Shown here piece by piece: positions 44,404 through 55,989 of a stretch of DNA of 64,000 bases (the stretch's first letter is position 1; every line of letters starts with the position of its first letter). The notes under the pieces were generated by a model, which was not told the origin of the DNA, searched no databases, and saw only the letters and a list, made by a program, of their open reading frames with translations. This DNA is from Pseudomonas amygdali (lineage in GTDB: Bacteria; Pseudomonadota; Gammaproteobacteria; Pseudomonadales; Pseudomonadaceae): the NCBI RefSeq assembly GCF_002699855.1, contig NZ_LKBW01000299.1, positions 19,834-83,833 of the forward strand, written 5' to 3'. The position numbers and the translations under genes are program-made.

Positions 44404-46128
44404 ATGAAGCTTTTCAGACTATTCAGCAGCCTGTTTCTGATGACCATGAGTGCAGCGGCGCTTGCACAGGCCCGCCTCGACGTCAGGATCAAGCCCGCCA
44501 ACCCGGAACTCAAGGCCAACGTCGAAGGGTATGTGGGGGACCTGGGCGAGCGTGACGTTCAGGCGTTGCGTAACTTCAGCCTGGGTGCCGAACAGCAGGC
44601 AGAGAAAGCGGCTCAGGCGCTTGGCTATTATCAGGCGCAGATCGACAGCGAGATCAAGGACGCTGACCAGCCGCGTCTGGTGATCAATATCCAGCCGGGC
44701 GAGCCGATTCACCTGCGCAATGTGGTAATCCGCGTCGAGGGTCCGGCAGCATCGCTGAAAGCCTTTCGGGTACCCAAAAGCGACGCGCTGAAAACCGGCG
44801 CGGTGCTCAATCATGGCAACTATGAGGATGCCAAACGCCTGATCCAGAATCAGGCGTCGCGTTACGGCTTTTTCAGCGGCCACTTTACCAGCCAGCGCCT
44901 GGCTATTGACCCGCGAGCCGGGCTTGCCGACATCGAGCTGGTCTATGACAGTGGTCCGCGCTACTCGCTGGGCAAGGTCATGTTCAGTGGCAATGCGCCC
45001 TTCGATGAAGATTTGCTCAAGCGCATGGTGCCGTTCAAGGAAAATACTCCTTACGATTCACAACTGATCGCCGAATTGACCCAGGCCATGCAGGGCAGTG
45101 GCTATTTTGAAGGCGTGCGGGTCGATGCCGCGCCTACTGCAGCTGACCATCAGGTCATTCCTGTAACCGTTCAGCTTGAAACCCGTAAACCCCGAACCAT
45201 GGGCCTTGGCCTGGGGTACTCAACCGATGTCGGTCCGCGTGGCAAAGCCAACTGGACCCGGCACTGGGCCAATCCACAGGGCCACAGCTACGGGTTCGAA
45301 TCGGAAATATCCGCGCCTCGGCAGAATGTCGGCCTGTGGTACGACGTGCCGCTCGATCCGCCGTTGACTGATAAACTGCGTTATGCCGGTGGCTATCAAT
45401 ACGAAGAGATTGCTGGAACCGACAGCCTCAGCAAGCTGCTGACTGCCGGGCCTGAATGGCACAGCAAACTGCCCAGCGGCTGGGAACGGGTTATCTCACT
45501 GAAATGGCAGCGTGAAGAATACCGGCTGGGCGACGATTCGGGTCTGAGCACGCTGCTAATGCCCGGCATCAGTTATTCGTACCTGCGCAGCGATAACAGT
45601 ATCGATCCCCACCAGGGCTACCGTTTACAGTTCGACACCCAGGTGGCCAAGGAGGGCATGTTGTCGGATGCCAATCTGGTGCATGCCAATGTGCTGCTCA
45701 AAGGGCTGACGACAGTCGCTCAGAACCATCGCTTTCTCGGGCGCGTGCAACTGGGTGGCAACCTGACTGACGGTTACACCTCGATACCGCCGTCGCTGCG
45801 TTTTTTTGCCGGTGGTGATCAAAGCGTACGAGGGTATGACTACCAGAAACTGTCACCGACCAACTCGGACGGCGACCGCATTGGTGGGCGTTACATGTTT
45901 GCCGGGAGCGTCGAGTACCAGTATTCCATTGCGGATAAATGGCGGCTCGCGACTTTCATCGATCAGGGCAACTCATTCAACAGTCTCGACAAGCCAGACC
46001 TGAAAACCGGCGTCGGTTTTGGGGTGCGCTGGGTATCTCCGGTGGGTCCGCTGCGTCTCGATCTGGCGCATGCTTTGGATGACGACGGTGGCATCCGCCT
46101 GCACTTCTCGATGGGGCCGGAACTTTGA
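44404..46128 (+). CDS. tamA: Translocation and assembly module outer-membrane protein TamA
   Basis: 574-residue Omp85-family outer-membrane protein. A signal peptide (about 1-21) is followed by three POTRA domains (about 22-260) and a 16-strand barrel domain, with the Omp85 RFFAGGDQSVRGYDY motif in the second half. It ends in an aromatic-rich strand (LHFSMGPEL). TamA works with TamB to insert autotransporters and other outer-membrane proteins. ATG 44404 gives the signal peptide; the frame opens 15 codons earlier. It overlaps the tamB start by 4 nt. Confidence 0.95.
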   Translation: MKLFRLFSSLFLMTMSAAALAQARLDVRIKPANPELKANVEGYVGDLGERDVQALRNFSLGAEQQAEKAAQALGYYQAQIDSEIKDADQPRLVINIQPGEPIHLRNVVIRVEGPAASLKAFRVPKSDALKTGAVLNHGNYEDAKRLIQNQASRYGFFSGHFTSQRLAIDPRAGLADIELVYDSGPRYSLGKVMFSGNAPFDEDLLKRMVPFKENTPYDSQLIAELTQAMQGSGYFEGVRVDAAPTAADHQVIPVTVQLETRKPRTMGLGLGYSTDVGPRGKANWTRHWANPQGHSYGFESEISAPRQNVGLWYDVPLDPPLTDKLRYAGGYQYEEIAGTDSLSKLLTAGPEWHSKLPSGWERVISLKWQREEYRLGDDSGLSTLLMPGISYSYLRSDNSIDPHQGYRLQFDTQVAKEGMLSDANLVHANVLLKGLTTVAQNHRFLGRVQLGGNLTDGYTSIPPSLRFFAGGDQSVRGYDYQKLSPTNSDGDRIGGRYMFAGSVEYQYSIADKWRLATFIDQGNSFNSLDKPDLKTGVGFGVRWVSPVGPLRLDLAHALDDDGGIRLHFSMGPEL

Positions 46129-49100
46129 ACAGAATGAACATCAAGCGTGGCGCAAAGATTGCCGGACTGAGCGTGATCGCGTTACTACTGCTGGTGATCG
46201 TCAGCGTCGGGGTGTTGATTGGAACCCAGGCAGGCAGCCGGTGGGCGCTGGCTCGCGTGCCCGGCGTGGAACTGGAAAACTTTCAGGGCCGCCTGGGCGG
46301 GCAGTGGAGTGCCGAGCGCCTGGTTTGGCAGCAAGGCGCAGACCGTGTCGAGGTGCATTCTGTCGATTTCGCCTGGAAGCCCGCCTGCCTGCTGAAGATG
46401 ACCTTATGCATTGATCGCCTGCACGCGGGGCAAGTAATGCTGCGCTTTCCTCCGAGCGGTGCGCCGAGCAACGAAGATCCTTTGAGCCTGCCCGCCGTCA
46501 AGTTGCCGCTTGCCCTGCAACTGGGTGATACACAGCTGGGCAGCCTGCAACTGGATGGCGTCGAACAGTTGCGCGACCTCAAACTGGCGGCGCACTGGAC
46601 CGCCGAAGGCTTGCAGATAGACAGCGCGCACTTGCAACGCGATGCGCTGGTGCTGGACCTCAATGGTCTGCTGAAGCCCGAGGGCGACTGGCCATTGAGC
46701 GTAAAAGGTCAACTGCAACTGCCGCCACAGGACGGTAAGCCCTGGACGCTGGCGCTGGATATTCAAGGTGACGTGCTCAAGACCCTGCAACTCAAGGCTG
46801 ACAGCAGCGGCTATCTACCAGGGCAACTGACCGGTGAGCTGCAACCTTTGGCTGAGCATGTGCCAGCACGATTGAAACTGACTGCAGAACATTTCAAACC
46901 CAGCGCAGCATTGCCCGATACCCTGCAACTCGACCAGCTGCTGTTGACTGCCGAAGGCGATCTCGACTCGGGTTACCAGATCAACGGCACTGCCAGCCTG
47001 CCCGCAGAAAAAGTCCCTGTGGCGTTGTCGTTGCAGGGGCGTACGGATGCCAACGGGGCAACCATTGCAGCGCTTGATCTGGCCGCCAATCATCAACAGC
47101 GTCTGGCCATCAACGGCACGTTGAACTGGCAGAGTGGTTTCTCGGCTGATGCGAGCATCGACTGGCTGGATTTCCCCTGGCAGCGTCTGTATCCGCTGGA
47201 GTCCGAACCGCAAGTGTCGTTGCACGCTTTCAAAGGTGAAATTTCCTACACTGACGGCAATTATCTTGGCAATTTCAACGCCAGCCTCAAAGGACCTGCT
47301 GGTGCGTTCACGCTGATCAGTCCCTTCAGCGGCAATTTGCAGGAAGTCCATCTGCCGCAACTGGAGCTGGTCGCAGGGCAGGGTAAGGCCAGCGGTTTTC
47401 TGAACCTGCAATTTGCCAATGGCTTCGGCTGGGACACTGCACTTGATCTGAGCGCGCTGGACCCTTCATTCTGGGTTGCCGAATTGCCCGGCACACTGGC
47501 AGGGCCCTTGCGCAGCAAAGGTCAACGGGTCAACGAGGAGCTTGAACTGACTGCCGACCTGGACCTCAAGGGACGTCTGCGTGGCCAGCCCGCGCTGCTG
47601 CAAGCCAAGGCTGACGGTCGTGATCAGCAGTGGAATGTCAGCAACCTGAACATTCGATTGGGTGACAACCGGGTTCAGAGTAATGGCAGTTTGCAGGAGC
47701 GTCTCAAAGGGCAGCTGGACCTTGACCTGCCGCGTCTGGCTCAATTGTGGCCGCGCTTGCAGGGGCAGGCCAAAGGCAGGCTCGACCTGACGGGAACGCT
47801 TCAGGCACCACAAGGGCAACTGGCGTTGCAGGGCAGTCAGCTCGCGCTGCAGGACAATCGCCTGCAAAGCCTGACTCTCAATGCCCGCCTGGATCAGTCG
47901 CAGCGCGCGACCATCAACCTCAAGGGCGTTGGCATTCAGGCCGGCGACACCGGGCTGGGGACGTTGCTGGTGGACGGTCAGGGTACGCTCAAGGCGCAAC
48001 AATTGAAGCTGGACCTGCAAGGGCCGTTACTCAAGCTTGCTATCGCACTGGACGGCGGCCTGGACAAGGGCGACTGGCGCGGTCGGCTGGCCAGCGGCAC
48101 GGTACAGAGCGGCGGACAGAACTGGCGTTTGCAGCAACCTGCGAAGATCGAGCGTCTGGCCGACGGTCGGCTGAACTTCGGTGCGCATTGCTGGCTGTCC
48201 GGTGCCTCCAGCCTGTGCGGTGGCGATCAACGACTGATGCCGGAGCCACGTTTGCGCTATCAGCTGAAGAATTTTCCACTCGACAGTCTGGCGCAATGGA
48301 TGCCAAAGGATTTTGCCTGGAAGGGCGCGCTGAATGCCGACGTTCAGCTTGATCTTCCGGCTGCAGGCCCCACCGGCAAGGTTACGATTGATGCCGGAGG
48401 CGGCACATTGCGGGTGCGCAGCAATGACCAGTGGCTGGACTTCCCGTATCAGACACTCAAACTCGACACCACACTGGCACCCAGACGTATCGATACGCGG
48501 CTGGATTTCGAAGGCGGAAAGCTGGGCCGGTTGCTGGTCAATGCGCAGATCGATCCGCTGGCCAAAGACAAGCCTCTGTCAGGCGATTTCGGTCTCTCCG
48601 GGCTGGACATCTCGGTGGCACGACCCTTTGCGCCAATGGTGCAGAAACTCAATGGCCGCCTGAACGGCAATGGTCGATTGTCAGGCAGCTTGCTGGCACC
48701 TCTGGTCAACGGCAGCGTGACACTTGAAGGCGGTGAAGTGGCGGGTGCCGAGTTGCCGATGGAACTGCATGACCTCAAGGTGCAGGCGTTGATCGCCGGG
48801 GAGAGCGTACAGCTCACCGGTGGCTGGAAAAGTGGCAGCACCGGGCAGGGGAGCATCGGCGGTCAGGTGGCCTGGGGGCAGAATCTGAACGTTGATGTGA
48901 GCCTCAAGGGCGCGCGTCTGCCGATCAATGTCGAGCCCTACGCGGAAGTGGAGGTAGCGCCTGACCTGAAAATTTCCATGCAAGGTGAGCGGTTGGCCAT
49001 TTCCGGCAAGGTGCTGGTGCCCAAGGGGGCGATCACCGTGCGTGAGCTGCCGCCGTCTACGGTCAAGCTCTCGGGCGATACGGTGATCGTCGGGCAGCAG

Positions 49101-49814
49101 ACCGAGGAGGGCGCGCCACCGCTGGCAGTGGCCATGGATATCGATGTGGAGGTTGGTCAGGAAAAGCTCGCCTTCAGCGGTTTCGGGCTTACTGCCAATC
49201 TGGTCGGAAGGGTGCACATTGGCGACAACCTGGACACCCGTGGTGAGCTGAACCTGAACGACGGCCGCTACCGTGCCTACGGGCAGCGGCTGACCATCCG
49301 CAAGGCGCGCCTGCTGTTTGCAGGCCCTGTGGACCAGCCCTATCTGGATATCGAGGCCATTCGCCAGACAGATGACGTGATCGCAGGCATTCGTCTGACC
49401 GGCAGTGCCGAGCAACCCACCACCGAAGTGTTTTCCGAACCCGCGATGAGCCAGGAGCAGGCGCTCTCCTATCTGGTCATGGGCAGACCGCTGAGTACCT
49501 CGGGCGAAGACAACAACATGGTCGCTCAGGCTGCACTGGCGCTTGGCGTTGCCGGTAGCTCGTCGACCACCGGCAAGCTCGCGGACAATCTGGGTATCAA
49601 GGACTTCGAGCTGGATACCTCGGGAACCGGCGACAAGACCAATGTGGTTGCCAGCGGCAAGATCACCGAGAAGCTCAGCCTGCGTTATGGTGTCGGCGTG
49701 TTTGAACCGGCCAATACCATTGCGTTGCGCTATCTGCTCAGCAAGCGCGTGTACCTTGAGGCTGCAAGCGGTGTTGCCAGTTCGCTGGATATTTTCTATA
49801 AAAGAGACTTCTGA
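46125..49814 (+). CDS. tamB: Translocation and assembly module inner-membrane protein TamB
   Basis: Very long 1229-residue AsmA-like periplasmic bridge. One N-terminal membrane helix (about 14-36) precedes a long run of beta-strand repeats, and the conserved DUF490/TamB C-terminal domain (about 850-1229) ends in DIFYKRDF. It contacts TamA and may also carry lipids between membranes. The start is uncertain: TTG 46125 overlaps the tamA stop (TTGA), while ATG 46134 is 9 nt later and equally compatible with the helix. Confidence 0.95.
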   Translation: MNRMNIKRGAKIAGLSVIALLLLVIVSVGVLIGTQAGSRWALARVPGVELENFQGRLGGQWSAERLVWQQGADRVEVHSVDFAWKPACLLKMTLCIDRLHAGQVMLRFPPSGAPSNEDPLSLPAVKLPLALQLGDTQLGSLQLDGVEQLRDLKLAAHWTAEGLQIDSAHLQRDALVLDLNGLLKPEGDWPLSVKGQLQLPPQDGKPWTLALDIQGDVLKTLQLKADSSGYLPGQLTGELQPLAEHVPARLKLTAEHFKPSAALPDTLQLDQLLLTAEGDLDSGYQINGTASLPAEKVPVALSLQGRTDANGATIAALDLAANHQQRLAINGTLNWQSGFSADASIDWLDFPWQRLYPLESEPQVSLHAFKGEISYTDGNYLGNFNASLKGPAGAFTLISPFSGNLQEVHLPQLELVAGQGKASGFLNLQFANGFGWDTALDLSALDPSFWVAELPGTLAGPLRSKGQRVNEELELTADLDLKGRLRGQPALLQAKADGRDQQWNVSNLNIRLGDNRVQSNGSLQERLKGQLDLDLPRLAQLWPRLQGQAKGRLDLTGTLQAPQGQLALQGSQLALQDNRLQSLTLNARLDQSQRATINLKGVGIQAGDTGLGTLLVDGQGTLKAQQLKLDLQGPLLKLAIALDGGLDKGDWRGRLASGTVQSGGQNWRLQQPAKIERLADGRLNFGAHCWLSGASSLCGGDQRLMPEPRLRYQLKNFPLDSLAQWMPKDFAWKGALNADVQLDLPAAGPTGKVTIDAGGGTLRVRSNDQWLDFPYQTLKLDTTLAPRRIDTRLDFEGGKLGRLLVNAQIDPLAKDKPLSGDFGLSGLDISVARPFAPMVQKLNGRLNGNGRLSGSLLAPLVNGSVTLEGGEVAGAELPMELHDLKVQALIAGESVQLTGGWKSGSTGQGSIGGQVAWGQNLNVDVSLKGARLPINVEPYAEVEVAPDLKISMQGERLAISGKVLVPKGAITVRELPPSTVKLSGDTVIVGQQTEEGAPPLAVAMDIDVEVGQEKLAFSGFGLTANLVGRVHIGDNLDTRGELNLNDGRYRAYGQRLTIRKARLLFAGPVDQPYLDIEAIRQTDDVIAGIRLTGSAEQPTTEVFSEPAMSQEQALSYLVMGRPLSTSGEDNNMVAQAALALGVAGSSSTTGKLADNLGIKDFELDTSGTGDKTNVVASGKITEKLSLRYGVGVFEPANTIALRYLLSKRVYLEAASGVASSLDIFYKRDF

Positions 49815-49919
49815 ATACTGGCCAGCGGCTGTAATGGCACTGGCCTGCGTTCAACCGGTTTACCCTGTTAAAACAGTGTGACCCATCACACGCTCTCTCT
49901 ATTCAGGCTGCCGGTAATC

Positions 49920-50837
49920 ATGGATCGATTCAACGCCATGCGCGTATTCACCCGTATCGTCGAACTGGGCGGTTTCGCCAGGGCGGCCGAGAGCCTGCAC
50001 ATGCCCCGTGCATCCGTGACGATTCTGATCAAACAACTGGAAGCTCACCTGGGCGTGCAGCTCTTGCAACGCACTACACGTCAGGTCAGCACCACGCCTG
50101 ACGGCAAGGCCTACTACCAGCGCTGCGTAAGCCTGCTGGCCGATCTGGATGACGCCGAAGCTTCCTTCTCTGCGGCAGGTGCCGAGCCCAAGGGGTTGCT
50201 GCGTGTTGACCTGCCAGTGAGCCTGGGGCGCATGATCGTGATACCCGCGTTGCCTGAATTTGCCCGGCGCTACCCGCAGATCCGGCTGGAAATCGGCATG
50301 AGCGACAGACCGGTCGACCTGATCCGCGAGGGCGTGGACTGTGTCTTGCGCGCCGGAGCAGCATTGGACGAAACGCTGGTCGCCAGGCCGCTGGGCAGCC
50401 TGACCCAGATCACTTGCGCCAGTCGCGATTACCTGCAGCGATACGGTACGCCGCTGAATCTGCCGGACCTCGCGCAACATCAGGTAATCGAATATTTCTC
50501 GACCAGCACGGGCAAGCGCTATGGTCTGGAGTTCATGGCCGGTGGCGTGGAGGTCGATCAAGCGTTGGCCTGTTCTATTTCGGTCAACAGTGCCGACGGT
50601 TATGTAGCGGCTTGCGAGGCGGGTTTTGGCCTGATACAAGTGCCGCGTTACCATGTCGCCGCACAGTTGCGCAGCGGCATACTGGTCGAGGTGCTGCGGT
50701 TGCATCGTCCGCCGCCGCTGGCGTTGACGGTGCTTTACCCACCTCATCGCCAGTTGTCACGCCGGATCAGGGTATTCGTCGATTGGCTGGTGGAATTATG
50801 TGCCCACCCAGATATCAGGGACAGACTGGTTTCCTGA
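49920..50837 (+). CDS. LysR-family transcriptional regulator
   Basis: 305-residue LysR protein of the CrgA/DmlR-like group. The winged helix is MDRFNAMRVFTRIVELGGFARAAESLHMPRASVT, ending in the recognition helix with RASVTILIKQLE, followed by an effector domain with the DRPVDLIREGVDCVLRAG signature. ATG 49920 is standard for this group; the frame opens 14 codons earlier. Its target is unknown. The tpx gene lies 90 nt downstream on the same strand, and a 12-bp palindrome sits in the gap. Confidence 0.9.
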   Translation: MDRFNAMRVFTRIVELGGFARAAESLHMPRASVTILIKQLEAHLGVQLLQRTTRQVSTTPDGKAYYQRCVSLLADLDDAEASFSAAGAEPKGLLRVDLPVSLGRMIVIPALPEFARRYPQIRLEIGMSDRPVDLIREGVDCVLRAGAALDETLVARPLGSLTQITCASRDYLQRYGTPLNLPDLAQHQVIEYFSTSTGKRYGLEFMAGGVEVDQALACSISVNSADGYVAACEAGFGLIQVPRYHVAAQLRSGILVEVLRLHRPPPLALTVLYPPHRQLSRRIRVFVDWLVELCAHPDIRDRLVS

Positions 50838-50852
50838 GAAAATTCGGAATTA

Positions 50853-50864
50853 TCCTATATAGGA
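50853..50864. promoter_or_regulatory. Perfect 12-bp palindrome upstream of tpx
   Basis: TCCTATATAGGA lies 64-75 nt before the tpx start and 16 nt after the LysR stop. It could be an operator within the tpx promoter; no known regulator consensus is matched. Confidence 0.35.
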
Positions 50865-50927
50865 CACGGCACACTTTCGTGTTTAACTTCCGGTTCTTTT
50901 ATTCATCTCAAAAAAGGAATGTGTTTC

Positions 50928-51428
50928 ATGGCTCAAGTAACCCTCAAAGGCGGCCCTGTTCAAGTCAATGGCAAGCTGCCTGAAGTCGGCAGCAAGGCAC
51001 CTGCCTTCACGCTGGTGGGTGAAGGTCTTGCCGACAAGACCCTGGCTGACTTCGCTGGCAAGCGCAAGGTGCTGAACATTTTTCCGAGCGTCGATACACC
51101 GACCTGTGCAACGTCGGTACGTAAATTCAACGCCCAGGCAAACGAGCTGGGCAATGCCGTTGTTCTGTGTATCTCTGCTGACCTGCCGTTTGCACAGGCC
51201 CGCTTCTGCGGCTCCGAAGGTCTGGAAAACGTCAAGAACCTGTCTTCTTTCCGCGCTGCCGATTTCAGCGAGCATTACGGCGTTGCAATTGCAGACGGCC
51301 CGCTGAAAGGTCTGACCGCTCGTGCGGTGGTTGTTCTGGACGAAAACGACAAAGTGCTGCACAGCGAACTGGTAACAGAGATCGCTAACGAACCCGACTA
51401 CGACGCTGCATTGGCTGTGCTTAAGTAA
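50928..51428 (+). CDS. tpx: Thiol peroxidase Tpx
   Basis: 166-residue atypical 2-Cys peroxiredoxin that reduces lipid hydroperoxides and H2O2 with thioredoxin. Peroxidatic Cys60 is in [10 protein letters not shown], and resolving Cys94 in ARFCGSEGL forms the expected 34-residue spacing. ATG 50928 is preferred: AAAAAGGAAT lies upstream and [11 protein letters not shown] is the family start. A strong terminator follows. In Pseudomonas the gene is often single and oxidant-inducible; no OxyR site was confirmed here. Confidence 0.96.
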   Translation: MAQVTLKGGPVQVNGKLPEVGSKAPAFTLVGEGLADKTLADFAGKRKVLNIFPSVDTPTCATSVRKFNAQANELGNAVVLCISADLPFAQARFCGSEGLENVKNLSSFRAADFSEHYGVAIADGPLKGLTARAVVVLDENDKVLHSELVTEIANEPDYDAALAVLK

Positions 51429-51445
51429 CTTTCCGCAACACTTCG

Positions 51446-51475
51446 ACGGCCTGAATCCGCTCAGGCCGTTTTTTT
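51446..51475 (+). terminator. Rho-independent terminator of tpx
   Basis: ACGGCCTGA and TCAGGCCGT form a perfect 9-bp stem around a 6-nt loop, followed by a run of T residues. It starts 17 nt after the tpx stop. Confidence 0.9.
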
Positions 51476-51580
51476 GTTTGTGCGTCATACGTTTATCGAA
51501 AGTAAGCGCTTGGTAAAGGCGCTTTGCTTGTAACGCATCTGTGCTTATTGTTCAGCCTTCTGAAGAAGCCCCCACCTGTA

Positions 51581-52882
51581 ATGGTTGATTTATTCATGCA
51601 ATCGTCTGGCTCTCGTAAATCCCGTCGCTGGTTGATCAGTTTGTTGATCCTGTTGGCCATTGTTGCCCTGTGCTGGTGGTTATGGCCTGCCTCCACTCCC
51701 GGCAAAGGGGCCGAGAGCAAGAAGCATGGCGCAGGTGGCGTGGCGCGTCCTGGCTTCGGTGCATCGGCTGTCGCTGTCCCGGTGCGGGTAGCCCCGGCAA
51801 CCGAAGGCGATTTCCCGATCTACTACAAGGCGCTTGGCACGGTAACGGCGATGAACACCATCAATGTGCGCAGCCGGGTGGCGGGAGAGCTGGTCAAGCT
51901 TTATTTCCAGGAAGGGCAGATGGTCAAGGCGGGTGACCTGCTGGCGGAAATCGATCCGCGCAGTTATCAGGTGGCGTTGCAGCAGGCCGAAGGTACGCTG
52001 GCCACCAATCAGGCGCTGCTCAAGAATGCTCAGCTCGACGTACAGCGTTACCGTGGGCTTTTTGCCGAGGACAGCATCGCCAAACAGACCCTCGACACTG
52101 CCGAGTCGCTGGTCAATCAGTACAAGGGCACGATCAAGACCAATCAGGCGGCCGTGGCTGATGCGAAGCTGAGCCTGGACTTCACACGCATTCGTGCGCC
52201 TATTGCAGGTCGTGTCGGCCTCAAACAGCTGGACGTCGGCAACCTGGTTGCCGCCAACGACACCACCGCGCTGGTGGTAATTACCCAGACCCAGCCCATT
52301 TCGGTCGCCTTCACGCTCCCGGAAAAGGACCTGTCGAAAGTCATTTCCCGCTACCGCACCGGCGACAAGCTGCCCGTCGAAGCCTGGGACCGGGGCGATA
52401 CGAAAATGCAGGCTTCCGGTGTACTCGCCAGCCTCGATAACCAGATCGATGTGACGACCGGCACACTGAAGTTCAAGGCCCGTTTCGATAACGGTGACGA
52501 GATCCTGTTCCCCAACCAGTTCGTCAATGTGCGTCTGCGCGCCGATACGTTGAAACAGGTGACACTGGTGCCAACGGCTGCCGTGCAGTTCGGCACCGAC
52601 GGGACCTTTGTCTATGTCCTGGACGGTGACAAGAAGGTCAAACTCAAACTGTTGAAGACCGGCCCGAGCGACGAGACATCGACGGTGATCACCGAAGGTC
52701 TGGCAGCCGGAGAACGGGTCGTGCTCGAAGGCACCGACCGTCTGCGCGACGGCGCTGAAGTCGAGGTCGTCAACGACAGCAAGGATGTACCGGCGGGTCC
52801 GGTTCAGAAGCTGCAGGGCAAGCCTGACAGCAAGACAGACAAGTCGGCAGCACTCGGCAAGGTGGAAAAACCAAACGTATGA
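51581..52882 (+). CDS. mdtA: RND efflux membrane-fusion protein MdtA
   Basis: 433-residue periplasmic adaptor of an MdtABC-type tripartite pump. An N-terminal membrane/signal helix ([20 protein letters not shown]) is followed by a lipoyl-like half ([15 protein letters not shown]), a coiled-coil hairpin (about 130-190) and a beta-barrel region ([15 protein letters not shown]). ATG 51581 is chosen; ATG 51596 would remove five residues and is also possible. It overlaps mdtB by 4 nt. The C-terminal 35 residues are Lys-rich and probably flexible. Confidence 0.93.
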   Translation: MVDLFMQSSGSRKSRRWLISLLILLAIVALCWWLWPASTPGKGAESKKHGAGGVARPGFGASAVAVPVRVAPATEGDFPIYYKALGTVTAMNTINVRSRVAGELVKLYFQEGQMVKAGDLLAEIDPRSYQVALQQAEGTLATNQALLKNAQLDVQRYRGLFAEDSIAKQTLDTAESLVNQYKGTIKTNQAAVADAKLSLDFTRIRAPIAGRVGLKQLDVGNLVAANDTTALVVITQTQPISVAFTLPEKDLSKVISRYRTGDKLPVEAWDRGDTKMQASGVLASLDNQIDVTTGTLKFKARFDNGDEILFPNQFVNVRLRADTLKQVTLVPTAAVQFGTDGTFVYVLDGDKKVKLKLLKTGPSDETSTVITEGLAAGERVVLEGTDRLRDGAEVEVVNDSKDVPAGPVQKLQGKPDSKTDKSAALGKVEKPNV

Positions 52883-55800
52883 ACATGTCGCGCCTGTTCA
52901 TCCTGCGTCCGGTTGCCACCACGCTGAGTATGCTGGCAATCGTCCTGGCGGGTCTGATCGCCTACACCTTGCTGCCGGTGTCGGCGCTGCCTCAGGTCGA
53001 CTATCCGACCATTCGGGTGATGACGCTGTATCCCGGTGCCAGTCCGCAGGTCATGACCAGCTCCGTCACTGCGCCTCTTGAGCGTCAATTCGGGCAGATG
53101 CCCGGTTTGACCCAGATGGCCTCGACGAGCTCGGGCGGCGCGTCGGTCATTACCTTGCGTTTTAGCCTCGAAATCAACATGGATGTGGCTGAGCAGCAGG
53201 TGCAGGCGGCGATCAACGCGGCCACCAACCTTATGCCTACCGATCTTCCGGCACCGCCGGTCTATAACAAGGTCAACCCGGCAGACACGCCGGTTCTGAC
53301 CCTGGCGATTACCTCGAAAACCATGCTGCTGCCCAAGCTCAATGATCTGGTCGATACACGCATGGCGCAGAAAATCTCGCAGATCAGCGGTGTCGGCATG
53401 GTCAGCATTGCCGGCGGCCAGCGTCAGGCTGTGCGGATCAAGGTCAATCCGGAAGCGCTGGCCGCCAACAGCCTGAACCTGTCTGATGTGCGGACTCTGA
53501 TCGGCGCGTCCAACGTCAACCAGCCCAAGGGTAACTTCGACGGGCCAACCCGGGTTTCGATGCTGGATGCCAACGATCAGTTGAAGTCTCCAGAGGAGTA
53601 CGCCAACCTTATTCTGGCCTACAAGGATGGCGCTCCCCTGCGTCTGAAGGATGTGGCCGAAATCGTCGACGGTGCCGAAAACGAACGCCTGGCGGCCTGG
53701 GCCAATCGGAGTCAGGCGGTGTTGCTGAATATTCAGCGCCAGCCGGGCGCCAACGTGATCGAGGTGGTCGACCGGATCAAGGCATTGCTGCCGTCAATCA
53801 CCGAGAACCTTCCGGCCGGCCTCGACGTCGTGGTACTGACGGACCGCACTCAGACGATCCGCGCGTCGGTGACCGATGTTCAGCACGAACTGTTGATCGC
53901 GATTATCCTGGTGGTGCTGGTAACCTTCCTGTTCCTGCGTCGTTTCAGCGCGACGATCATTCCCTCCATCGCCGTCCCGCTGTCACTGGTAGGCACCTTC
54001 GGCGTCATGTACCTGGCGGGCTTCTCGGTCAACAACCTCACGCTGATGGCCATGACCATCGCGACCGGTTTCGTTGTCGATGACGCCATCGTGATGCTGG
54101 AAAACATCTCCCGGCATATCGAGGAGGGCGAAACACCTCTGCAGGCCGCCCTGAAGGGCGCGAAACAGATCGGTTTCACTCTGATTTCCCTGACCCTGTC
54201 GCTGATTGCAGTACTGATCCCGCTGTTGTTCATGGCTGATGTGGTCGGGCGGCTGTTTCGCGAGTTCGCCATCACTCTGGCAGTCGCCATCCTGATATCG
54301 CTGGTGGTATCGCTGACCCTGACGCCCATGATGTGCGCGCGTTTGCTCAAGCGCGAGCCAAAGGAAGAAGAGCAGAGCCGTTTCTATCGTGCCAGCGGTG
54401 CCTGGATCGACTGGCTGATCGATATCTACGCGGGCGGATTGCGCTGGGTGCTCAGGCATCAACCACTGACCCTGTTGGCGGCATTGGCCACTCTGGCACT
54501 GACTATGCTGCTGTACATCGTTGTGCCCAAGGGCTTTTTTCCGGTGCAGGACACCGGCGTGATCCAGGGTATTTCGGAAGCGCCACAGTCGGTCTCCTTT
54601 GCTGCCATGAGCCAGCGTCAGCAGGCGCTGGCTGACATCATTCTCAAGGACCCTGCGGTGGTCAGTCTGTCTTCCTACATTGGTGTTGACGGTGATAACG
54701 CAACGCTCAACAGCGGGCGTCTGCTGATCAACCTCAAGCCCCACTCAGAGCGTGACCTCACCGCATCCGAGGTGATCCAGCGCCTGCAGCCAGAGGTAGA
54801 CAAGCTTTCTGACATTCGTCTGTTCATGCAGCCGGTGCAGGACCTGACCATTGAAGACCGGGTCAGTCGTACTCAGTATCAGTTCAGCATGTCATCGCCC
54901 GACGCCGAGCTGCTGACGCTGTGGAGCGAAAGGCTGGTCGAGGCGCTCGGCAAACGGTCCGAGCTGACGGATGTGGCCAGCGACCTGCAGGACAAGGGCC
55001 TGCAGGTATATCTGAACATCGATCGTGATGCGGCCAGTCGGGTAGGGGTCACCGTTGCGAATATTACCGATGCGCTGTACGACGCATTCGGTCAGCGACA
55101 GATTTCCACCATCTATACCCAGGCCAGCCAGTACCGCGTGGTGCTGCAAGCCGCGTCGGGCAGTGAGCTCGGCCCAGCCGCACTTGAGCAGATACACGTC
55201 AAGACCACCGATGGCGCACAGGTAAAACTGTCGAGCCTGGCACGCGTCGAGCAGCGTCAGGCACAGTTGGCCATCGCTCACCTCGGGCAGTTTCCCGCAG
55301 TGATGATGTCGTTCAACCTTGCGCCCGGCGTTGCATTGGGCAAGGCCGTGCAGGTCATCGAACAGGTTGAGCACGACATCGGCATGCCGATTGGTGTGCA
55401 GACCCAGTTTCAGGGCGCTGCCGAGGCATTTCAAGCATCGTTGTCGAGCACGTTGCTGCTGATTCTGGCGGCTGTAGTGACCATGTACATCGTGCTGGGC
55501 GTGCTCTACGAGAGCTATATCCACCCGATCACCATCCTCTCGACACTGCCGTCGGCAGCAGTGGGTGCCTTGCTGGCCTTGCTGATCAGCGGCAATGACC
55601 TGGGGATGATCGCGATCATCGGTATCATTTTGCTGATCGGCATCGTCAAGAAGAACGCGATCATGATGATCGACTTCGCGCTCGACGCAGAGCGCAACCG
55701 GGGTGTTGCACCGGAAACGGCGATCTACGAAGCGGCGCTGCTGCGTTTCCGGCCGATTCTCATGACCACCCTGGCAGCATTGTTCGGCGCCATTCCGTTG

Positions 55801-55989
55801 ATGCTTGCCAGCGGCTCCGGCGCAGAGTTGCGCCAGCCACTGGGGCTGGTGATGGTCGGCGGTCTGCTCGTCAGCCAGGTACTGACGCTGTTTACCACGC
55901 CGGTCATCTATCTGTATTTCGACCGGCTTGGCCGTCGCTGGAGTCGCAGGCCTGCCGACCCGGACCGGCTGGAACGGGCTGACGCATGA
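52879..55989 (+). CDS. mdtB: RND efflux pump subunit MdtB
   Basis: 1036-residue inner-membrane RND transporter. It has 12 predicted membrane helices with two large periplasmic loops, the TM4 aspartate pair in [17 protein letters not shown] and the second-half [15 protein letters not shown] region. MdtB and MdtC form a B2C heterotrimer driven by the proton gradient; E. coli MdtABC exports bile salts, novobiocin and other lipophilic compounds. It overlaps mdtA and mdtC by 4 nt each, so the three are tightly coupled. Confidence 0.95.
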   Translation: MNMSRLFILRPVATTLSMLAIVLAGLIAYTLLPVSALPQVDYPTIRVMTLYPGASPQVMTSSVTAPLERQFGQMPGLTQMASTSSGGASVITLRFSLEINMDVAEQQVQAAINAATNLMPTDLPAPPVYNKVNPADTPVLTLAITSKTMLLPKLNDLVDTRMAQKISQISGVGMVSIAGGQRQAVRIKVNPEALAANSLNLSDVRTLIGASNVNQPKGNFDGPTRVSMLDANDQLKSPEEYANLILAYKDGAPLRLKDVAEIVDGAENERLAAWANRSQAVLLNIQRQPGANVIEVVDRIKALLPSITENLPAGLDVVVLTDRTQTIRASVTDVQHELLIAIILVVLVTFLFLRRFSATIIPSIAVPLSLVGTFGVMYLAGFSVNNLTLMAMTIATGFVVDDAIVMLENISRHIEEGETPLQAALKGAKQIGFTLISLTLSLIAVLIPLLFMADVVGRLFREFAITLAVAILISLVVSLTLTPMMCARLLKREPKEEEQSRFYRASGAWIDWLIDIYAGGLRWVLRHQPLTLLAALATLALTMLLYIVVPKGFFPVQDTGVIQGISEAPQSVSFAAMSQRQQALADIILKDPAVVSLSSYIGVDGDNATLNSGRLLINLKPHSERDLTASEVIQRLQPEVDKLSDIRLFMQPVQDLTIEDRVSRTQYQFSMSSPDAELLTLWSERLVEALGKRSELTDVASDLQDKGLQVYLNIDRDAASRVGVTVANITDALYDAFGQRQISTIYTQASQYRVVLQAASGSELGPAALEQIHVKTTDGAQVKLSSLARVEQRQAQLAIAHLGQFPAVMMSFNLAPGVALGKAVQVIEQVEHDIGMPIGVQTQFQGAAEAFQASLSSTLLLILAAVVTMYIVLGVLYESYIHPITILSTLPSAAVGALLALLISGNDLGMIAIIGIILLIGIVKKNAIMMIDFALDAERNRGVAPETAIYEAALLRFRPILMTTLAALFGAIPLMLASGSGAELRQPLGLVMVGGLLVSQVLTLFTTPVIYLYFDRLGRRWSRRPADPDRLERADA

